DNA of 64,000 bases from CAWFSE01 sp963697565 (GCA_963697565.1 CAVOOM010000008.1:434001-498000); one strand, 5' to 3'; positions 1 to 9,630 are shown, counted from the stretch's first letter. Notes: a model not told the origin generated them from the letters alone. Program-made: numbers and translations.

Positions 1-559
1 GCCACGCGTCGGAGAGCGCCACCACATGGTCGATCTGCACGGCGGTCGAGGTGCCGGGGCCGCGGACGAAGGGGATGGACTCCGCCGAGTACGGGTCACG
101 CAGCGTTCCGGCGGCGGCGACGCACCCCTGGGTGCCGGGCTTGAGCGCCAGGTCGACGAGATCGCGCCGCAGGATGTCGTTGCGGGTGTCGCAGCCGTTG
201 CGGTCGACGTCGGACCAGGCCGGGCCGAACAGGTCGCGGTCGTAGCCGGTCTTGGGCGCGCGGCCCTTGACGGGCAGCGTGGCCAGCGCCGCGAGGGCGC
301 CGTTGGCCGCCGCCGGAGAAGCAGTGGGCGGCGGCGGGGTCGGGGTCGGTGTGGGGGTAGGCGTCGGGGTGGCCGCCTCAGGGCTGGGCGTGGGCGCAGC
401 GCTGGGGGAGTCCACCGGGGACGCTGAGGGGCGCGGCGACGTCGAGGGGTCTGCGCCGCCCGGCCCGCCCCCGGACGCGACAACGAGCAGCCCGAGCACG
501 CCGACGGCGATGGCAGCCCCGGCGGCCACCCGCGGCGCTTGTCTCGCGGTCACTCTCAA
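1..559 (-). CDS. Secreted/anchored HNH endonuclease family protein (DUF1524), 3' end outside window
   Basis: Read from the reverse strand. The N-terminus is a basic start followed by one hydrophobic segment (AAGAAIAVGVLGLLVVAS, about residues 11-28), which looks like a signal peptide or anchor. A long Thr/Pro-rich linker (about 45-100) follows, then a domain with KTGYDRDLFGPAW, DVDRNGCDTRNDILRRDL and, at the window edge, QIDHVVALSDAW. That order is typical of actinobacterial DUF1524 HNH proteins, where the D-H pair opens the HNH site. The TTG at 559 is preferred because GGAG lies 8 bases upstream; GTG at 553 is the alternative. The rest of the HNH motif is not visible. Substrate is unknown; these proteins are usually annotated as exported nucleases. 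Confidence 0.75.
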   Translation of the reverse strand, partial: MRVTARQAPRVAAGAAIAVGVLGLLVVASGGGPGGADPSTSPRPSASPVDSPSAAPTPSPEAATPTPTPTPTPTPPPPTASPAAANGALAALATLPVKGRAPKTGYDRDLFGPAWSDVDRNGCDTRNDILRRDLVDLALKPGTQGCVAAAGTLRDPYSAESIPFVRGPGTSTAVQIDHVVALSDAW

Positions 560-680
560 CGCTGGTGCTCCCCGTGGGCTGGTTGGTGGATGGCTGGCCG
601 CCAGGCGGCCCTTGCCCAGTCTCCCGCGGGATACCCACAGATCGCCGCGCCCAACCCCGCTGCCCTGGTTGGCTGTGCCC

Positions 681-1571
681 ATGCGACCTGCCGCGGCGAC
701 CGCCGCCGCGGTCTTCTCCGTGTCGGCGCTCGCCGGATGCGGACGGCTCGACGACCTCGCGTACGAGCCGACGCAGACCCCGGAGTCGTGGCTCACCATC
801 CAGCCGTACGCCCGGTTGACCCTCGTCGGACGCGAGGTCGTCCTCGTGCAGCCCACGACCTCGGCCATCGTCTACGGGCTCGGCCTGCTCGCTGTGGTGG
901 TGGGCGCCCGCTTCCTGTGGCGTCGCCGCAGCGAGCGCTCGCGCCTGTGGTGGGGCGTCGCCCTCATCCTCTGGGGGGTCGGGGCGTTGCTGGCCGGCAC
1001 CAGCTACGAGGCGTTCAGCTAGCGATCAAGTGCGAGGGCCGACCCACCTGTGTGTGGACCAGCGGGTGGGAGATCGGCTACCTGGTCGTCTCGGTGGCGA
1101 GCTTCGACGCGATCGCGTTGGCGGTGGCCTACTCCTGCGCGCTCGGCCGGGCGCGTCGGGCGCTGTCGGCGTACGCGCTGCTGAACCTCGCCCTCTACCT
1201 GGTTGTGGTCGCCGTCGGTGTGGGCCTCGCGAACCGCTTCCTGATCTCCTTTGAGCTGCTGCTCGTGTTCGTCGCGCCCACCGTCATCTGGTGCTTCGCG
1301 CTCAACGCCGTGCGCTACCGACGCGATCGGCAGCCGCTGGATCGGGCCTTGCTCGGCGCGTGGGTCGGGCTCGCGCTCACGATCGCGGCCTACCTCGGCT
1401 ACCTCGCGGCCGGCCTCACCGAGACGCTCTGGGACAGCGGGGTCTGGTTCTCGGCCAACGACGTGCTCCACCTCGGCCTGATCGCCTGGATGCTCTACCT
1501 GGCCGTGGTCCTCGACCCGCTGGTCGTGGACGCGAGGCCGGAGCGATCCCGTCGAGGCCGCCGCCGGCTGA
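681..1571 (+). CDS. Multi-spanning membrane protein with lipobox-like N-terminus (frameshifted)
   Basis: The first part (681-1022) encodes a signal-like segment ending in a lipobox-like SALAGC, a short extracellular region (YEPTQTPESWLTIQPYARL) and two TM helices. It stops at TAG 1020-1022. The neighbouring frame continues immediately with IKCEGRPTCVWTSGWEIGYLVV and about five further TM helices, ending near LDPLVVDARPE. A single missing base at about 1020 would join the halves (SYEAFS-x-AIKCEG). A second shift near 1540 would end the gene at TGA 1569-1571, just before the convergent helicase; as read, the second frame runs on to 1816. I recognise no functional motif. It resembles uncharacterised seven-TM actinobacterial proteins, but the function is unknown. 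Confidence 0.55.
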
Positions 1572-3045
1572 GCGGTGCGGATGCGGTCAGCGACCGCGGC
1601 GGCTGCCTCGCATCGACACCGCGACTGCGCCGCCGGACGACGTGCCAGCCGGACGACGTGCCCCGGCTGGCACCGCCACGTGCACTGCTGCTGCGGTTGC
1701 CGCCGCGACCGCTGCGCGACGAGCCGCCCCCGGCGCGCTGCTGGACCTGGGGCGCGGCCGGCGGGGGAGTGACCAGGGTGCGCTCGCCCGGTGCGAGCTC
1801 GGACAGCAGCGGGTGATCGGGTCCCAACCGCGTGGTGGTCGGCTTGATCCCCGCCTTGCGGGTCAGGTCGCGGACGTCGGCGGCCTGAGCGTCGGTCATC
1901 AGCGTGACCACGGTGCCCGACGAGCCGGCCCGGGCCGTACGGCCGGAGCGGTGCAGGTAGGCCTTGTGCTCGATGGGCGGGTCGGCGTGCACCACGAGGG
2001 CGACGTCGTCGACGTGGATGCCGCGGGCGGCGATGTCGGTGGCCACGAGGGTGGGCGCCGTGCCGTCGGCGAACGACGCGAGATTGCGGGTGCGTGCGCC
2101 CTGGGCCAGGTTGCCGTGCATCTCCACCGACGGGATGCCGCTGGCGATGAGCTGCTTGGTGAGCTTCTTCGCCCCGTGCTTGGTGCGGGTGAAGACCATC
2201 GTGCGGCCGGGTGCGGCGAGGAGGTTGACGAGCACCTGCAGCCGCTCGCTCTCGCGCACGTGCAGGACGTGGTGGTCCATCGCGGCCACCGGTGACTGCG
2301 CCGAGTCGACGCTGTGCGTGACCGGCTGGTGCAGGTAGCGCCGGACGAGAACGTCAACGCCGCCATCGAGGGTGGCGGAGAAGAGCATGCGCTGGGACCG
2401 CTCGGGCGTGGCGTCCATGAGGCGGCGGACGACGGGCAGGAAGCCGAGGTCGGCCATGTGGTCGGCCTCGTCGAGCACCGTGACCTCGATCGCGTCGAGG
2501 AAGACGTGCTTGCTGCGGAGGTGGTCCTCCAGGCGGCCCGGGCACGCGACCAGGATGTCGACGCCCCGGCGAAGGGCGCTGATCTGCGGTCCGGCCCCGA
2601 CCCCGCCGAAGACCGTGGTGGTGCTCAGCCCGGCGGCCTTGGCCAGGGGGGTGATCGCGGCGTGGATCTGGCTGGCCAGCTCGCGGGTCGGCGCGAGGAT
2701 CAGCGCGCGCGGCCGGCCCGACCGCAGCGGCGCGCCCGAGGCGGCCAGCCTCGCCACCACAGGCAGGGCGAAGGCGAGGGTCTTGCCCGAGCCGGTGCGC
2801 CCGCGGCCCAGCACATCGCGGCCGGCCAGGGAGTCGGGCAGCGTCGCGGTCTGAATCGGAAACGGCGTGGTGATGCCGTCGGCGGCCAACACGCGGGTCA
2901 GGGCTGCTGGCACGCCGAGCGCCGCGAACGTGGTGGTGGTGGCCGTTGCCGGCGCAGGAGCGGGTGCCACAGCGGGGGAGGGGGTCGAGGTGTCCGAGGC
3001 GCGGTTGCGCGTACGGGAGTGCGTGGTGCGGCGGTGATCCGCCAT
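1495..3045 (-). CDS. DEAD-box ATP-dependent RNA helicase (RhlE-like)
   Basis: RNA-unwinding ATPase of superfamily 2. The motifs appear in order: Q motif (FAALGVPAALTRVL, FPIQ), motif I GRTGSGKT, Ia APTRELASQI, motif II VLDEADHM, motif III LFSATL, motif V ATDIAARGIHV and motif VI HRSGRTARAG. The N-terminal 40 residues are Ala/Pro/Thr-rich and the C-terminus is Gly/Ser/Arg-rich, as in helicases that bind RNA through a basic tail. As read, the frame ends at 1495 with an atypical tail. A +1 shift near 1685 would give a typical basic ending (SMRGSRRGR) with stop at 1587, clear of the convergent gene. The likely role is RNA remodelling, ribosome assembly or mRNA turnover. Confidence 0.88.
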   Translation of the reverse strand: MADHRRTTHSRTRNRASDTSTPSPAVAPAPAPATATTTTFAALGVPAALTRVLAADGITTPFPIQTATLPDSLAGRDVLGRGRTGSGKTLAFALPVVARLAASGAPLRSGRPRALILAPTRELASQIHAAITPLAKAAGLSTTTVFGGVGAGPQISALRRGVDILVACPGRLEDHLRSKHVFLDAIEVTVLDEADHMADLGFLPVVRRLMDATPERSQRMLFSATLDGGVDVLVRRYLHQPVTHSVDSAQSPVAAMDHHVLHVRESERLQVLVNLLAAPGRTMVFTRTKHGAKKLTKQLIASGIPSVEMHGNLAQGARTRNLASFADGTAPTLVATDIAARGIHVDDVALVVHADPPIEHKAYLHRSGRTARAGSSGTVVTLMTDAQAADVRDLTRKAGIKPTTTRLGPDHPLLSELAPGERTLVTPPPAAPQVQQRAGGGSSRSGRGGNRSSSARGGASRGTSSGWHVVRRRSRGVDARQPPRSLTASAPLSRRRPRRDRSGLASTTSGSRTTAR

Positions 3046-3218
3046 AGGGGAACTCCGAAGGAAAGAGAGGCCGCCAACTCCGGCGCGAGCCGATGGTCGG
3101 CTACTGCGCGGGGGCGGCGCTGGCCGCCCGGACGGGCGGCGACGTGTCTAGGTTACCGGAACTGGCTGCGCGGTCTTGACCAGTGGGGAACTGGGATCCA
3201 CAGCTCGGTGGGTTTCCC

Positions 3219-3248
3219 TTGACGCCGCAACGGTTCTGGCCGTACGAT
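3219..3248 (+). promoter_or_regulatory. Predicted sigma-A-type promoter of the DUF222-HNH gene
   Basis: A -35 element TTGACG (3219-3224) and a -10 element TACGAT (3243-3248) are separated by 18 bases. Transcription would begin about 7 bases downstream, at or next to the ATG at 3256, so the mRNA is predicted to be leaderless. The last base of the -10 box is the first base of the LexA operator. Confidence 0.6.
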
Positions 3249-3263
3249 CGAACACATGTTCGA
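3248..3263 (+). promoter_or_regulatory. LexA (SOS) box
   Basis: TCGAACACATGTTCGA is a perfect match to the actinobacterial LexA operator TCGAAC-N4-GTTCGA. It covers the predicted transcription start and the ATG of the DUF222-HNH gene, so LexA binding should block transcription until DNA damage. Mycobacterial 13E12-repeat (DUF222-HNH) genes are known to carry SOS boxes, which fits. Confidence 0.85.
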
Positions 3264-4765
3264 ACGTGCGGCGGGGCCGGATCTGGGTCCCGCGCTGGCC
3301 GGGCTCGACGTCCGCTCGGCGGGCGGCGAGGCGCTGGTGGAGGCGTTGGCGGCGACGCAGCGGCTGGTGTCGTGGGCGCAGGCTCGCCAGGCGGAGCTGG
3401 TCGCCGAGGTCGCCCGCCGGGTGCCGGAGGCGGTCGGCCCGGGGGGCTGCTCGGGCTACGAGGTGGCCGAGTTCGAGGTCGGCGCGGCACTGCGGCTGTC
3501 GTCGCGGGCGGCGCAGGCGCGCGTCGACGACTGCCTGGCGATCACCGAGCGGCCGGCGGTGCTGGCGGCGCTGCGCGAGGGCCTCATCGACTGGGTGCGC
3601 GCCGAGGCCATCGCCTCGGCGGTGGGCGAGCTGGCGTTCCGGCCGGGGCTGGCTGGCGCGGCCGACGCGGTGGAGGCGGCGGCGCTGGAGCGGGCCCCGG
3701 GCCAGACCGCGCCGCAGCTGCGGGCGCGGCTGGCCCGCCTGGTCCTGAAGGCCGACCCCGCCGGCGCCGACACCCGACACCAGGCCGCCCGCAAGGAGCG
3801 GCGCGCGTGGGTCGACCCGCGCGAGGACGGGATGGCCGAGCTGCGGGCGCTGCTGACCGCGCCCGACGCCCAGCGCGTGTACGCCGCGCTGGGGGAGGCG
3901 GGCTGGGCGGCCCGCTGCGCCGAGCGCGACGCCCGCCGCGACGCTGCCGCCCGGGCCGCGGCGGCGGGGGAGCCGCCCCTGGACCCGGGGGCGCTGCCGA
4001 CCCTGGACCAGTGCCGCGCCGACGCCCTCGTCGAGCTGCTCTGCGGAACGGGCGGTAGGCCTGGTCCCGCCGCGGGGCGGAGCTCCCCGGACGCGGGCAC
4101 CGGACCTCGGCCCGCGCGGGCAGCGCCCGCAGATCCTGGTCACGGTCCCGGCCGGGACCCTGCTGGGGCTGGGCGGGGAGCCGCCGCACCTGGCCGGGCA
4201 CGGGCCGATCCCCGACGCACTCGCCCGCGAGCTCGCCCAGGACGGCACCTGGCGGCGGGTGCTCACCGACCCCGGGACGGGCGCGGTCCTCGACGTCGGC
4301 CGACGGCAGCACGACCCGCCCGCCGACCTCGACCGGTTCGTCCGGGTCCGCGACGGCATGTGCCGGTTCCCCGGCTGCCGGACGCAGGCCGCCGGCTGCG
4401 ACCTCGACCACACCGTCCCGTACCCCGAGGGGGAGACGTCCGCGGCGAACCTGCACGCCCTGTGCCGTCGGCATCACCGCCTCAAGCACGAGACCGCCTG
4501 GACTGCCACCGCCCGGCCGGGCAGCCGCCTGGAGTGGACCAGCCCCCTCGGCGCCGTCCACACCACCGACCCGCCCGACCCCGGCGGCGAGGCCTTCACC
4601 CAACCTGCGCCCGCCCACCCGCCGGACGAGGCTGGCGACCCGGACGGAGAGTGGCTCGCCGAACTCGCCCTCGCCGACGCCCTGGCCCGGGCCGATGAAC
4701 CCGACGACGACCCGGACGCCCCGCCCGACTGGGCGCACTGGGCGGCGCGAGACGATGCCGCCTGA
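3256..4765 (+). CDS. DUF222 / HNH endonuclease (13E12 repeat family), frameshifted
   Basis: Residues 1-260 form a DUF222 helical domain (ALAATQRLVSWAQARQAELVAEVARR, RLSSRAAQARVDDCL). In the +1 frame the C-terminal part carries PQILVTVPAGTLLGLG and then an HNH module: VRDGMCRFPGCRTQAAGCDLDHTVPY followed by NLHALCRRHHRLKH. Two Cys pairs and the D-H / H-H residues of an HNH zinc-nuclease site are present. The frames switch between about 4030 and 4110 by a net +1 shift, probably a sequencing error because both halves are intact family sequence. The gene starts inside a perfect LexA box. Family members are multicopy in actinobacteria and their biological role is unsettled; DNA-damage induction is the best clue. 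Confidence 0.8.
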
Positions 4766-4824
4766 AGGGCGTGGACTTGCGCGAGGCGGTACGGGGGTGC
4801 CCGTTGCGGCATCAGGGGAAACGG

Positions 4825-4896
4825 CGCCCCCGGTAGGATTCGAACCTACGCACCCGCCTCCGGAGGGCGGTGCTCTATCCCCTGAGCTACGGGGGC
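4825..4896 (-). tRNA. tRNA-Arg (anticodon CCG)
   Basis: On the reverse strand a 72-nt cloverleaf can be drawn. The acceptor stem GCCCCCG pairs with CGGGGGC, the D arm holds TAGCTCAGGGGATAGAGC, the anticodon loop is CTCCGGA with anticodon CCG, and the T arm carries GGTTCGAATCC. CCA is not encoded. It decodes CGG, a common Arg codon in this GC-rich genome. It lies between the convergent DUF222-HNH gene and the pspA terminator. Confidence 0.95.
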
Positions 4897-4939
4897 CAGG
4901 GACGGACCTGACCGTATCAGCGAGCCGTCGACGGCCACG

Positions 4940-4981
4940 AATCGCGAGGGGCCCGCGACCGACTCAGGACCCCTCGCGATT
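4940..4981 (-). terminator. Hairpin terminator after pspA
   Basis: Perfect 12-bp inverted repeat: AATCGCGAGGGG (4940-4951) and CCCCTCGCGATT (4970-4981) with an 18-base loop, starting 19 bases after the pspA stop codon. There is no long U tract, which is common for actinobacterial terminators. It would separate pspA transcription from the tRNA gene. Confidence 0.65.
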
Positions 4982-4999
4982 CCCTCCGACCGCCTGCCC

Positions 5000-5713
5000 T
5001 CAGCCGCCGGACTTGAGGGCCGTCAACCGGGCCTCGACCTCCGCGTCGTCGCCGACGTCCTCCAGGGCCTCGAACTGCGAGTCGAGGGAGGACGCGGCCA
5101 ACTCGGCGCCCCCCGCGGCGCGCGCCTCCTCGCGGCGGATCTTCTCCTCGAAGCGGGAGATCTCCGAGGTCGGGTCGAGGAAGTCGACGGACTTCATCGC
5201 GTCCTGGACCTGGTTCTGCGCCTCGGCCACCTTCGCCCGGCTGGCCAGCTCGTCCCGCTTGCGCCGCAACTCGTCGAGCTTCTCCTTCATCCCGTTCAGC
5301 CCGGCCTTGAGCTTCTCGACGATCTCGCGCTGCTGGGCCAGCGACGGCTCGACGTCGGTGGCCTCCTGCTCGGCGTCGATCTGCCGCTTGAGCGCCACCC
5401 GGGCCAGGTCCTCGAACCTCTTGGCCTCGGCTGCCTTACCCTCGGCCGCCAGCGACTGGGCCTTGGCGATCGCCGCCGCCGCCTTGCCGCCCCACTCCTT
5501 GGCTGCCTGCTGGTCCTCGACCTGGTCGGCCTCCATGAGCCGCAGGTTGCCGATCGTCTGCGCGACCGCGTCCTCCGCCTCGGCGATGTTGCTCGTGTAG
5601 TCGCGGATCATCTGATCCATCATCAGCTCGGGGTCTTCGGCGTTGTCGATCAGCTGGTTGATGTTCGCCTTGGCCAGCTGCGCGATCCGGCCGAAGATGG
5701 ACTGCTTCGCCAT
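5000..5713 (-). CDS. pspA: PspA/IM30 family protein
   Basis: Phage-shock-protein-A homologue of 237 residues. It has the family N-terminus (MAKQSIFGRIAQLAKANINQ, LIDNAEDPELMMDQMIRDY), long heptad-rich alpha-helical stretches (about 25-190) and an acidic C-terminal end. PspA/IM30 proteins assemble on stressed inner membranes and keep them proton-tight. A strong AAGGAGG lies 5 bases before the ATG at 5713. It sits 59 bases downstream of the TPM-domain membrane protein on the same strand, so the two are probably co-transcribed, and a 12-bp hairpin follows it. The reading frame is intact, unlike its upstream neighbour. Confidence 0.92.
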   Translation of the reverse strand: MAKQSIFGRIAQLAKANINQLIDNAEDPELMMDQMIRDYTSNIAEAEDAVAQTIGNLRLMEADQVEDQQAAKEWGGKAAAAIAKAQSLAAEGKAAEAKRFEDLARVALKRQIDAEQEATDVEPSLAQQREIVEKLKAGLNGMKEKLDELRRKRDELASRAKVAEAQNQVQDAMKSVDFLDPTSEISRFEEKIRREEARAAGGAELAASSLDSQFEALEDVGDDAEVEARLTALKSGG

Positions 5714-5772
5714 GCTGCCTCCTTGGTTGCTGAACTCCTGATTGAACGTCGTGGGCGGTGTGCCCGCCGCCG

Positions 5773-7813
5773 TCAGAACCGTCCTCCTCCGCCCCGTCGC
5801 CCGCCCGTGGCGCGGCCGCCGAAGGATCCTGGGTTGAAGCCGCCTCCGCGGCCCCCTCCGCCGAACCCTCCCCCTCCGCCGAAGCCGCCGGACAGGATCG
5901 TGTTGAGCAGGATCCCGCCGAGGATGGCCCCGGCCATGTTGTTCCCGCCGCCCCCGGCTCCACTGATGCCTGCCGGCGGGGAGGTCGCAGCCACGTCTCG
6001 CTGCGCCATCTGCAGGGATTCGCTCGCCAGTTGATGCGCGGCCTGCGCGTGCTGCAGCGCGGTGACGGGGTCGGTCTGGGTGAGGCGATTCGCCGCATCC
6101 AGGTGCTGCGCGGCAGTGGCGACTCGGGTCCTCGCCTCGGCTCCCACCGCCCCCCGCCGCGTGGTGATGAAGTCGTTGGCGGCATCGATCGTCGCCCGCG
6201 CTGCCAGCATCGTCTGGTCGAACTGCTGTCGCGCCTTCGCTCGTCGTTCCTGCGGCGTCCCGCACCCCGGCCAGGGCCTGGTCGAGGGCCTCGTCGGCGG
6301 TCTCAAGGTCGGCCAGCGCCTTCGAGCGGATCAACCCCGCCATCGGGCGCAGCGGCTGCGATGGCGCGCTCAAGGGCGGCCCTTGCGGCAGCGGTGGCAG
6401 CGGCGAGAACCCGATCCGAAGGGGGCGCAGCCCCTGCCTGCTCCAGGTCTGCGCCCGTGTCGGCGATCGCGGCCGCGAGCTTGCCGCTGGCCTCGGCAAG
6501 GTCGGTGCGCGACCGCTCGACGGCGTCGAGCAACTGCCGCGCCTGGCCGACGGCGCCTTCGGCCGCCCGGGCGGCAACGACCGCCGGGCTCGCCGTGCCG
6601 GCCTGCAGCGCGGCCTGCCCAGCGGCGATCTGCTCGTCGGCGAAGGCGAGTCGGTCGCGCGCCTGCGTCGCGTTCTCCTCGACCGCGGCCACCGCGGCGG
6701 GTGAGTACTGGCCGCGCAGCTCCTCGACCAGGGTCTCGCTTCCGGCGAGGCGACCTGCCTCATGGGCCGACTGCCGGGCCAGCTCGGCGATCACCTCGGG
6801 GGCCTTGGCCTCCAGATCGCGCATGGCGTCGAACCGGGCGACCTCCGCGTCGAGGCGGTCGCTGGCCGCATCGGTGCGCCTGACCAGTTGGAGCAGCAGC
6901 TCGCGTCGCGTCGCCTCGTCCTCGGGGGTGGAGTCGTCGAGCTGCTGCCTGATCTGGAAGGCGGCGGCGAGCTCCACCTTGGCGTGCTCGACCGCCTCGT
7001 GGAACGAGCGGGCCTCCGCCTCGCCGAACTGCGCCTCGGCGAAGCCCAGCTCCTGCTCGCTCGTCTTGATCGCGTCGTCGGTCTCCACAAGCAGCCGGTT
7101 GGCGTGCTTGTCGAGCTCGTCGGTCGGCAGGGCAGCGAACCCGTCGCCGCCCTGGGCCGGGCCGCCGCCGGCGGCGGCTGCCCGCCGGCTTTCGCCGCGC
7201 GCCGAGCCAGGAAGACGGCCGCAAGGGCGCCGAGCACCAGCCAGCACCAGCACCCACCAGATCCAGCCGGGAAGCCCGCCGCCCGGCGTCCGGGTCGCCG
7301 GGGGTGATGTCGGACCGGAATCGGGTCGCCTTGAGCGCCTGCGGCGTACCCGTCGGCCGCGCCGATCGCGGCGCCCGCCCAGTCGTCTTGGCACAGGGCC
7401 GGCTCGATGGCCACCCGGGCGACCTCGGCCAGCTGGTCGTCGGTCAGGGGGAACTGGTTGTCGACTGAGTACGCGTAGGCCCGGTCCTGCGTCGCGACGG
7501 CCAGCAGGATGTCGTCGAGGCCGAGGTCGCTCTTGGCCGCGGTCTCGTCGGCCCACTCCTGGGCCGGGATCCCCGAGAAGTCGGCGACGTACACGACGAA
7601 CAACTGCACCCCGGTGTCCCGTTGGAGCCGGGCGAGGGCCTCCTCGACCTCGCCCTCACGCCCCTCCAGCGCCCCGACCTGGTCGGTGACCTGGCCAGGG
7701 ACGCGCAGCGGCTCCTCCTGCCGGACCGCGGCGGCGGGCGCGGCCCCGAGCAGCGCCAGGCCGGTCAACAAGGCGGTGGCCCAGGCGCTGGCGGACAGCA
7801 CGTGGCGGCGCAT
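5773..7813 (-). CDS. TPM-domain membrane protein with coiled coil and Gly-rich tail (frameshifted)
   Basis: From ATG 7813: a signal peptide (SASAWATALLTGLALLGAAPAAA), then a TPM domain (VTDQVGALEGREGEVEEAL, LFVVYVADFSGIPAQEWADETAAKSDLGLDDILLAVATQDRAY in segments). A TM helix (WIWWVLVL/GALAAVFLARRA) follows, then about 300 residues of helical, probably coiled-coil sequence, and a Gly/Arg-rich tail. The reading frame changes near 7330, 7230-7170, 6300 and 6240, but each piece is recognisable and collinear, so this is best read as one gene with sequence errors. TPM proteins are membrane proteins whose domain lies outside the membrane. Adjacency to pspA suggests a shared envelope-stress role, which is an inference. 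Confidence 0.7.
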
Positions 7814-7968
7814 GGGCAGTCCAGGTCCTCTCGGCTGCGGGCGGCGCGGGTCAGCGCCGTCACGGGTAGCGCAACACGTTCCGGCCACCCCCGCCACCCC
7901 TTCGACCCGATCGCCCGCGCCGCTCGCTGCGCCCGAGAGCGCCCCCAGCCCGCGGGTAGCCTGGGCCC

Positions 7969-9630
7969 ATGACGCCCGCCGAGCTCTCCGCTGCCCTCGT
8001 GGGCGCCTTGTCCGACGCCATCGAGGCCGGAGACCTGCCCCCCGTCGAGCTGCCGGCTGCCGTCACCGTCGAGCGGCCCAAGAACCCCGACCACGGCGAC
8101 TACGCCACCAACGTGGCCCTCCAGCTCGCCAAGTCCGCGGGCGTGCCGCCTCGCGCCTTCGCCGAGGTGCTGGCCACCAGGCTGCGGGGCTCAGCCGGGA
8201 TCGCCTCGGTCGACGTCGCCGGTCCGGGTTTCCTCAACGTGACGCTGGACACCGCGGCGCAGGGGGAGCTCGCCCGCGCGATCGTGCGGGCCGGCGGGGC
8301 CTACGGCCGCTCGGACCTGCTGGCCGGCACGTCGGTCAACCTGGAGTTCATCTCGGCCAACCCCACCGGACCGCTGCACCTGGGCCACACCCGCTGGGCC
8401 GCGCTGGGCGACTCGATCGCGAGGGTGCTCGAGGCGGCCGGCGCCACGGTCACCCGGGAGTTCTACGTCAACGACCGCGGCGTGCAGATGGACAAGTTCG
8501 GCGTGTCCATCATGGCCGCCGCGCACGGCGAGTCGGCTCCCGAGGACGGCTACCAGGGCGCGTACATCGGCGACCTCGCGCGGCAGATCGTCGCGGAGGT
8601 CCCCGGCATCCTCGACCTCCCCGGCAACGAGCAGTGGGTGGCCTTCCGCGAGGAGGGCTACGTCCGCCAGCTCAAGCAGCAGCAGGACGTGCTCGACGCC
8701 TTCCGCACGCACTTCGACGTCTGGTACTCCGAGCGCTCCTTGCACGAGTCGGGCGCGGTCGAGCGCGGCTTCGCCAAGCTGCGCGAGCAGGGCCACATGT
8801 ACGAGGAGGACGGCGCCGTCTGGCTGCGCACGACCGACTTCGGCGACGACAAGGACCGCGTCCTGGTCAAGGCCGGCGGCGAGCTCACGTACTTCGCGTC
8901 CGACACCGCGTACTACGTCGACAAGCGGGCGCGCGGCTTCGACGTCAACATCTACCTGCTCGGCGCCGACCACCACGGATACGTCAACCGGCTGCGCGCG
9001 GTCGCGGCCTGCGCGGGCGACGACCCGGACGTCAACATCGAGGTGCTCATCGGGCAGCTCGTCAAGATGCTCAAGGGCGGCGAGGAGGTCCGCCTCTCCA
9101 AGCGGGCCGGCAACATGATCACCCTTGAGGACCTCGTCGACGAGGTGGGCGTCGACGCCGCGCGCTACACGCTGTGCCGCTACCCGGCCGACTCGCCGCT
9201 GATGATGGACCTCGACCTGATCACCTCGCGCACCAGCGAGAACCCGGTCTTCTACGTGCAGTACGCCCACGCGCGCATCTCGTCGGTGCTCCGCAACGCC
9301 GCCGACCTCGGCTTGGCGCCCGACCTGGAGTCGTTCGACCCGTCGCTGCTCGGCCACGAGCGCGAAAGCGAGCTGCTCGGCGTGCTGGGGGAGTACCCGC
9401 GGATCGTGGCCTCGGCCGCCGAGCTGCGCGAGCCGCACCGGGTGGCGCGCTACCTCGAGGAGCTCGCGACGGCCTACCACAAGTTCTACGACGTCTGCCG
9501 GGTGCTGCCCATGGGCGACGAGGAGCCGGGTCCGCTGAATGCGGCGCGGTTGGTCTTGTGCGCCGCGACGAGGCAGACCCTCGCCAACGGCCTCGACCTG
9601 CTCGGGGTCAGCGCACCCGAGCGGATGTAG
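7969..9630 (+). CDS. argS: Arginyl-tRNA synthetase
   Basis: Class I aminoacyl-tRNA synthetase charging tRNA-Arg in the cytosol, 553 residues, the usual length. The HIGH-type motif is in ANPTGPLHLGHTRW. The KMSKS-like motif is RLSKRAGN, an intact lysine variant. The C-terminal anticodon-binding domain has the typical QYAHARISS and PHRVARYLEELA segments. The ATG at 7969 is preceded by TAGCCT (7957-7962) with 6 bases between and no Shine-Dalgarno, which suggests leaderless transcription. It heads the conserved actinobacterial argS-lysA-hom-thrC-thrB block, here with a three-gene insertion before lysA. A tRNA-Arg gene lies 3 kb away. Confidence 0.97.
   Translation: MTPAELSAALVGALSDAIEAGDLPPVELPAAVTVERPKNPDHGDYATNVALQLAKSAGVPPRAFAEVLATRLRGSAGIASVDVAGPGFLNVTLDTAAQGELARAIVRAGGAYGRSDLLAGTSVNLEFISANPTGPLHLGHTRWAALGDSIARVLEAAGATVTREFYVNDRGVQMDKFGVSIMAAAHGESAPEDGYQGAYIGDLARQIVAEVPGILDLPGNEQWVAFREEGYVRQLKQQQDVLDAFRTHFDVWYSERSLHESGAVERGFAKLREQGHMYEEDGAVWLRTTDFGDDKDRVLVKAGGELTYFASDTAYYVDKRARGFDVNIYLLGADHHGYVNRLRAVAACAGDDPDVNIEVLIGQLVKMLKGGEEVRLSKRAGNMITLEDLVDEVGVDAARYTLCRYPADSPLMMDLDLITSRTSENPVFYVQYAHARISSVLRNAADLGLAPDLESFDPSLLGHERESELLGVLGEYPRIVASAAELREPHRVARYLEELATAYHKFYDVCRVLPMGDEEPGPLNAARLVLCAATRQTLANGLDLLGVSAPERM

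Noticed and set aside
3256..4896. Mobile element or integration site at the tRNA-Arg gene
   Set aside because: No integrase, no direct repeat of the tRNA 3' end and no change in composition. The HNH gene belongs to the common DUF222 family.
5773..7813. Pseudogene or decaying TPM locus
   Set aside because: All segments are collinear and well preserved, including signal peptide, TM helix and tail. Neighbouring essential genes show the same type of indel.
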